Assembly: GCF_900769625.1 (NCBI RefSeq)
Contig: NZ_CAAGHK010000101.1
Span: forward strand, 1-6,175
Source: an uncultured Clostridium sp.
GTDB lineage: Bacteria > Bacillota > Clostridia > Clostridiales > Clostridiaceae
DNA length: 6,175 bases
Reading direction: 5' to 3'
Positions 3,556 to 6,175 of the stretch are shown here, piece after piece; positions within the stretch are counted from its first letter, which is position 1; the number at the start of each line of letters is the position of its first letter. The translations under genes and the position numbers were made by a program. Under the pieces are notes generated by a model. It did no database searches. It was not told the DNA's origin and saw nothing but the letters and a program-made list of their open reading frames with translations.

Positions 3556-6175
3556 ATGAATAAGAAAATATTATCATTAGGACTTGTAGCGGCTAATGTT
3601 GCTTCAATGCCTGTTAGTGCAGCAATATTAGATGATGCGAAGAAAACAGAAAATAGTAAATTGAAAATTGAGAGAAATATCGATAATGAAGATACTGACA
3701 TAAAACAGTTGGATTTTAAATCAACTACATCAGCAGGAGCTGTAATATCACCAATAGAAGATGAGGACAAGTATACTAATTTGACAAACACTATAAGAGA
3801 AGAGAGAGTGATTACAACTACAGGAGCAGCAGTAACAGTTTTAGTAGAAGTTAAAGCACCAGCAGTAGTATATGGAAATCCATTAGTAAGATCTGAATTA
3901 AAAGGTAAGGTAATTAATAAAGATACAAATGAAAAAGTAAGAGGTGAATTTTCGTGGGTTGATGGCTATGAAAATTTATCAGAAACACAAGAACATCAAT
4001 GGAAATTCATTCCTGCTGATAAGGAATTTTGTGATGAAATTACTGGTGACATAGAAGTTAATGTAAGAAAACATGACCTTAGAGCATATGATGTCAGCTG
4101 TACAGATTTATATTTTGGAGATAAACTTGAAGAGAGCAAATTAGAAGGTAAATTTTATGATGAGTTTGGCCACAGAGTTGATGGGAATCTTGTATGGGAT
4201 AGCCCTAATCAAACCGTTATAGAAGAAAAAGGCCAATTTCACTGGACCTTTGTACCAGATGATTTAGAAAAAAATAATATGGTTAAAGGTTCGTTAATAG
4301 TGAATTCTAAAAAAAGTGATGTTGTTACACCAGTTGTAAGAGAAATATATTCAGAAAATATTTATAAACTTGATGAATTTAAGCCTGTAACAGGTGTAAT
4401 GGAAAATCCAAATACAAAAGAAATAGTAAAAGGAACATTTAGAATAATTAATAAAGCACCATCAGTATATAATAAGCAAGAAGCAGAAGATGTTACAATA
4501 AATTGGGAATTTACTCCTAGTAATACTAGAAGATATACTGTTGCAACAGGGAATCTGACAGTTAAAGCAAAGTTAAGAAATCTTAAGCTATCAAATCCTA
4601 CAGCAACTTCAATTGTTAGTGGAAGACAAATATATGAAAGTGTAATAAGCGGACAAGCTAAGGATGCTATTACAAATGAAGAAGTAAATGGAGTATGGAG
4701 ATGGGAAAAACCATGGATAACTGTTCATCAAAGTGCTTCGTATTCAGTAAAGTTTATTCCTAATGTGGATAATGTATATAATCTGGCAGGCGGAAATGCT
4801 TATGTGAAGACAGTAAACAGCAACAATCAGAAGGAACTTGATGTAAGAGTAGTTCATACTGAGGATGTTGCACATGGTGAAAGAATAGGCAATAGTAAAA
4901 TAATTGGTAAGGCATTTGATAAAAAGACTGGAAAAGCAGTTAAAGGTGAATTTTATTGGATGGATCCATCTATAAAGGCTATTAATGAGGAGTTTGAAAA
5001 AGCTGACTACATATTTATTCCAAGTGATCTTACAAATTATAAACCATTCTTAGGAGAAGCTGTTGTTTCAATTTCAGACGATGATATAAATTTGAGAAAA
5101 GCTGAATTAGTTGATATTTCTGCAAGCTCAGCGAGAATTGGACAAATGATTACAAACAGCAGAATTACTGGAAAAGCTTTAATTGATGGAGTTCAAGTTG
5201 CTGGTTCATTTGAATGGTTTGATAAAAGTGTAAGATTTGTTCAGGAAGGTATATACTATGAAACAGTTAAATTCACACCAGCTGAAACAGAAAAATATAG
5301 AGTATCTTATATAGATGTAGCAGTTAAAGTATATCATGAAAATCAAATAGAAATAAAAGATGCTGTTTTATCTGATAAAAAATCATTAGATGTAAAAGTA
5401 AATAGAAAAATAACAGCAAAAGAGGCGGAAGCACTAAAAGTAGATGGATACGAAATTGCTAAAATAGAATTACTTAAACCTTCGAATTCAATGAGAGCAG
5501 CTGGAGTATCACTAATTACTAATGGTTATGAATCTAGTGATAGAATAAGAGTTGTAACAAGTGAAGAATTAACAGGTTCGGTTAGGATTAAAGTAGATAC
5601 TAAGCCAGATGGACAAAAACTGGAAGAAGAATTAAAACCTGATTTTGTAATTAAATCTAATGATGCAGATAACAATAATGGCAACAATACAGGAGGAACA
5701 GGTGGTTCTGGAGATGAGGACAGAGATGATTCTTTAAATGGAGGGACAAACGGTTCAACAAATAGTGGAACAGGAAATGGTTCTAATGGAAATTCAGGAA
5801 ACAGTTCTTCAGGTGGATCTTCAGGTGGAAGCAGCAGTTCATCATCTAAGAATGAAAGTATATCATCTAAAAATGAAAATATATCTTCTGAGAATAAAAA
5901 TGGATGGGTTAATGATAAATTCATTAAAGATGGAAATCCATTAAAAGATTCATGGGTGCTAACAGATAATGCTTGGTATTTCACAGATTCACAAGGAAAT
6001 AAGCTTAAGTCTACTTGGATTAATAATAATGGATTATGGTACTATTTAAGTGAAAATGGATCAATGAAAACAGGTTGGCTAAAGGATGGAGCTAATTGGT
6101 ACTATTTAAGTGAAAATGGATCAATGAAAACAGGTTGGCTAAAGGATGGAGCTAATTGGTACTATTTAAGTGAAA
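3556..6175 (+). CDS. Secreted repeat surface protein, 3' end missing
   Basis: Open for 873 codons and running off the window without a stop. ATG 3556 follows a perfect AGGAGG (3541-3546) with a nine-base spacer. Residues 1-22 form a signal peptide (MNKK, hydrophobic core, likely cut after VSA-22). Residues 93-597 hold six Ig-like repeats. Residues 598-700 are an unassigned, probably beta-rich domain. Residues 702-782 are a Gly/Ser/Asn-rich linker. From 783 on there are cell-wall-binding repeats of the choline-binding type (Pfam CW_binding_1 pattern, GWLKDG..WYYL). No catalytic domain is visible in the part seen. The protein is probably exported and held non-covalently on the wall by its C-terminal repeats, with the Ig-like array as a stalk or adhesive part. 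No LPXTG anchor is seen, but the C-terminus is missing. Function beyond surface display is unknown. Confidence 0.93.
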   Translation, partial: MNKKILSLGLVAANVASMPVSAAILDDAKKTENSKLKIERNIDNEDTDIKQLDFKSTTSAGAVISPIEDEDKYTNLTNTIREERVITTTGAAVTVLVEVKAPAVVYGNPLVRSELKGKVINKDTNEKVRGEFSWVDGYENLSETQEHQWKFIPADKEFCDEITGDIEVNVRKHDLRAYDVSCTDLYFGDKLEESKLEGKFYDEFGHRVDGNLVWDSPNQTVIEEKGQFHWTFVPDDLEKNNMVKGSLIVNSKKSDVVTPVVREIYSENIYKLDEFKPVTGVMENPNTKEIVKGTFRIINKAPSVYNKQEAEDVTINWEFTPSNTRRYTVATGNLTVKAKLRNLKLSNPTATSIVSGRQIYESVISGQAKDAITNEEVNGVWRWEKPWITVHQSASYSVKFIPNVDNVYNLAGGNAYVKTVNSNNQKELDVRVVHTEDVAHGERIGNSKIIGKAFDKKTGKAVKGEFYWMDPSIKAINEEFEKADYIFIPSDLTNYKPFLGEAVVSISDDDINLRKAELVDISASSARIGQMITNSRITGKALIDGVQVAGSFEWFDKSVRFVQEGIYYETVKFTPAETEKYRVSYIDVAVKVYHENQIEIKDAVLSDKKSLDVKVNRKITAKEAEALKVDGYEIAKIELLKPSNSMRAAGVSLITNGYESSDRIRVVTSEELTGSVRIKVDTKPDGQKLEEELKPDFVIKSNDADNNNGNNTGGTGGSGDEDRDDSLNGGTNGSTNSGTGNGSNGNSGNSSSGGSSGGSSSSSSKNESISSKNENISSENKNGWVNDKFIKDGNPLKDSWVLTDNAWYFTDSQGNKLKSTWINNNGLWYYLSENGSMKTGWLKDGANWYYLSENGSMKTGWLKDGANWYYLSE
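3832..5346 (+). repeat. Six tandem Ig-like domain repeats
   Basis: Residues 93-597 fall into six diverged units at about 93-174, 175-255, 256-342, 343-425, 426-512 and 513-597. Most share the plan: strand, G..L..S.L.GK, a short variable turn with V.G.F.W, then F.P.D...Y and a closing V.V strand. Examples are GNPLVRSELKGK / GEFSW / FIPAD in unit 1 and GERIGNSKIIGK / GEFYW / FIPSDLTNY in unit 5. The pattern recalls the bacterial Ig-like/MBG domains of clostridial surface proteins. Unit 3 is the longest and lacks the usual Trp (GTFRII). Divergence is high, so the array is old, unlike the 3' repeats. Confidence 0.75.
5659..5901 (+). other. Low-complexity linker of the surface protein
   Basis: Codes for about 80 residues that are almost all Gly, Ser, Asn and Thr, with one acidic patch (GDEDRDDS). 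It ends in a degenerate seven- to eight-residue repeat, SSKNESI, SSKNENI, SSENKN (about 763-782). It separates the extracellular domains from the wall-binding repeats and is probably a flexible spacer. Open frames on other strands here are by-products of the biased composition. Confidence 0.8.
5902..6175 (+). repeat. Cell-wall-binding repeat region, incomplete
   Basis: Codes for repeats of about 20 residues with aromatic-rich motifs: DSWVLTDNAWYFTDSQGN, STWINNNGLWYYLSENGS, and then TGWLKDGANWYYLSENGS. This is the choline-binding/CW_binding_1 type used by Firmicute autolysins and surface proteins to bind wall polymers. The first two units are diverged and the later ones uniform. Whether the ligand is choline or another wall sugar cannot be told. 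Confidence 0.9.
6037..6175 (+). repeat. Perfect 60-bp tandem repeats at window end
   Basis: Units 6037-6096 and 6097-6156 are identical at all 60 bases, and 6157-6175 repeats the first 19 bases of the next unit. Each unit codes for 20 residues (WYYLSENGSMKTGWLKDGAN). Identity at silent positions shows recent duplication or gene conversion. The copy number beyond the window is unknown. Confidence 0.97.

Noticed and set aside
3525..3791. 88-residue open frame on the minus strand
   Set aside because: It lies antisense to the start of the surface protein, covering its ribosome-binding site and signal peptide. It has no own ribosome-binding site or family pattern. It is a shadow.
5738..5944. 68-residue open frame on the plus strand in another frame
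   Set aside because: It is nested in the linker of the surface protein, with biased composition and no ribosome-binding site of its own.
5526..5984. 152-residue Pro/Leu-rich open frame on the minus strand
   Set aside because: It is antisense to the Gly/Ser/Asn linker; the Pro/Leu/Ser bias is the complement of that low-complexity DNA.
6037..6175. CRISPR array
   Set aside because: The repeats are directly adjacent, in frame and code for wall-binding motifs. There are no unique spacers.

Overview
The window is AT-rich, has Clostridium-like codon use (AGA, ATA, TTA, GAA) and strong Shine-Dalgarno sites. A low-GC Firmicute, most likely a Clostridium or close relative, is the best guess. No species can be named from the sequence alone. 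All convincing genes lie on the plus strand.

Region 1 (1-238) is a non-coding leader. It holds an 18-bp dyad, a perfect 26-bp palindrome that contains a TATAAT box, and two inverted GGTATA-type half sites. The half sites resemble operators of HutC-subfamily GntR repressors that sense amino-sugar phosphates. A start-like signal on the minus strand lies at the left edge but is followed by a stop after ten codons.

Region 2 (239-3214) is an amino-sugar catabolic cluster: nagA (GlcNAc-6-phosphate deacetylase), an unrecognised 62-residue ORF, a GntR/UTRA repressor (NagR type) and nagB (glucosamine-6-phosphate deaminase). NagA removes acetate from GlcNAc-6-P, and NagB converts GlcN-6-P to fructose-6-P and ammonia. 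The repressor probably senses one of these sugar phosphates and acts on sites in front of nagA. A 15-bp AT-rich hairpin with a T tract separates the first two genes from the repressor gene. Two starts are odd. The first ~35 codons of nagA are GC-rich, poorly conserved and carry a terminator-like hairpin inside an inverted repeat. nagB has its Shine-Dalgarno abutting a TTG, and the codon at the expected spacing and at the family start position is ATT.

Region 3 (3215-3555) is a 341-bp gap with a strong terminator (25-bp stem) and a candidate promoter. Region 4 (3556 to the window end) is the first 873 codons of a secreted surface protein without a stop. It has a signal peptide, six Ig-like repeats of about 80-87 residues, a domain of unknown type, a Gly/Ser/Asn-rich linker and C-terminal cell-wall-binding (choline-binding type) repeats. 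The last two complete repeats are identical 60-bp units and the window stops inside a third.

I see no CRISPR array, transposase, tRNA or rRNA. The most interesting items are the unusual nag start sites and leader, the small operon ORF and the repeat architecture of the surface protein. No clearly new multi-gene system is evident.
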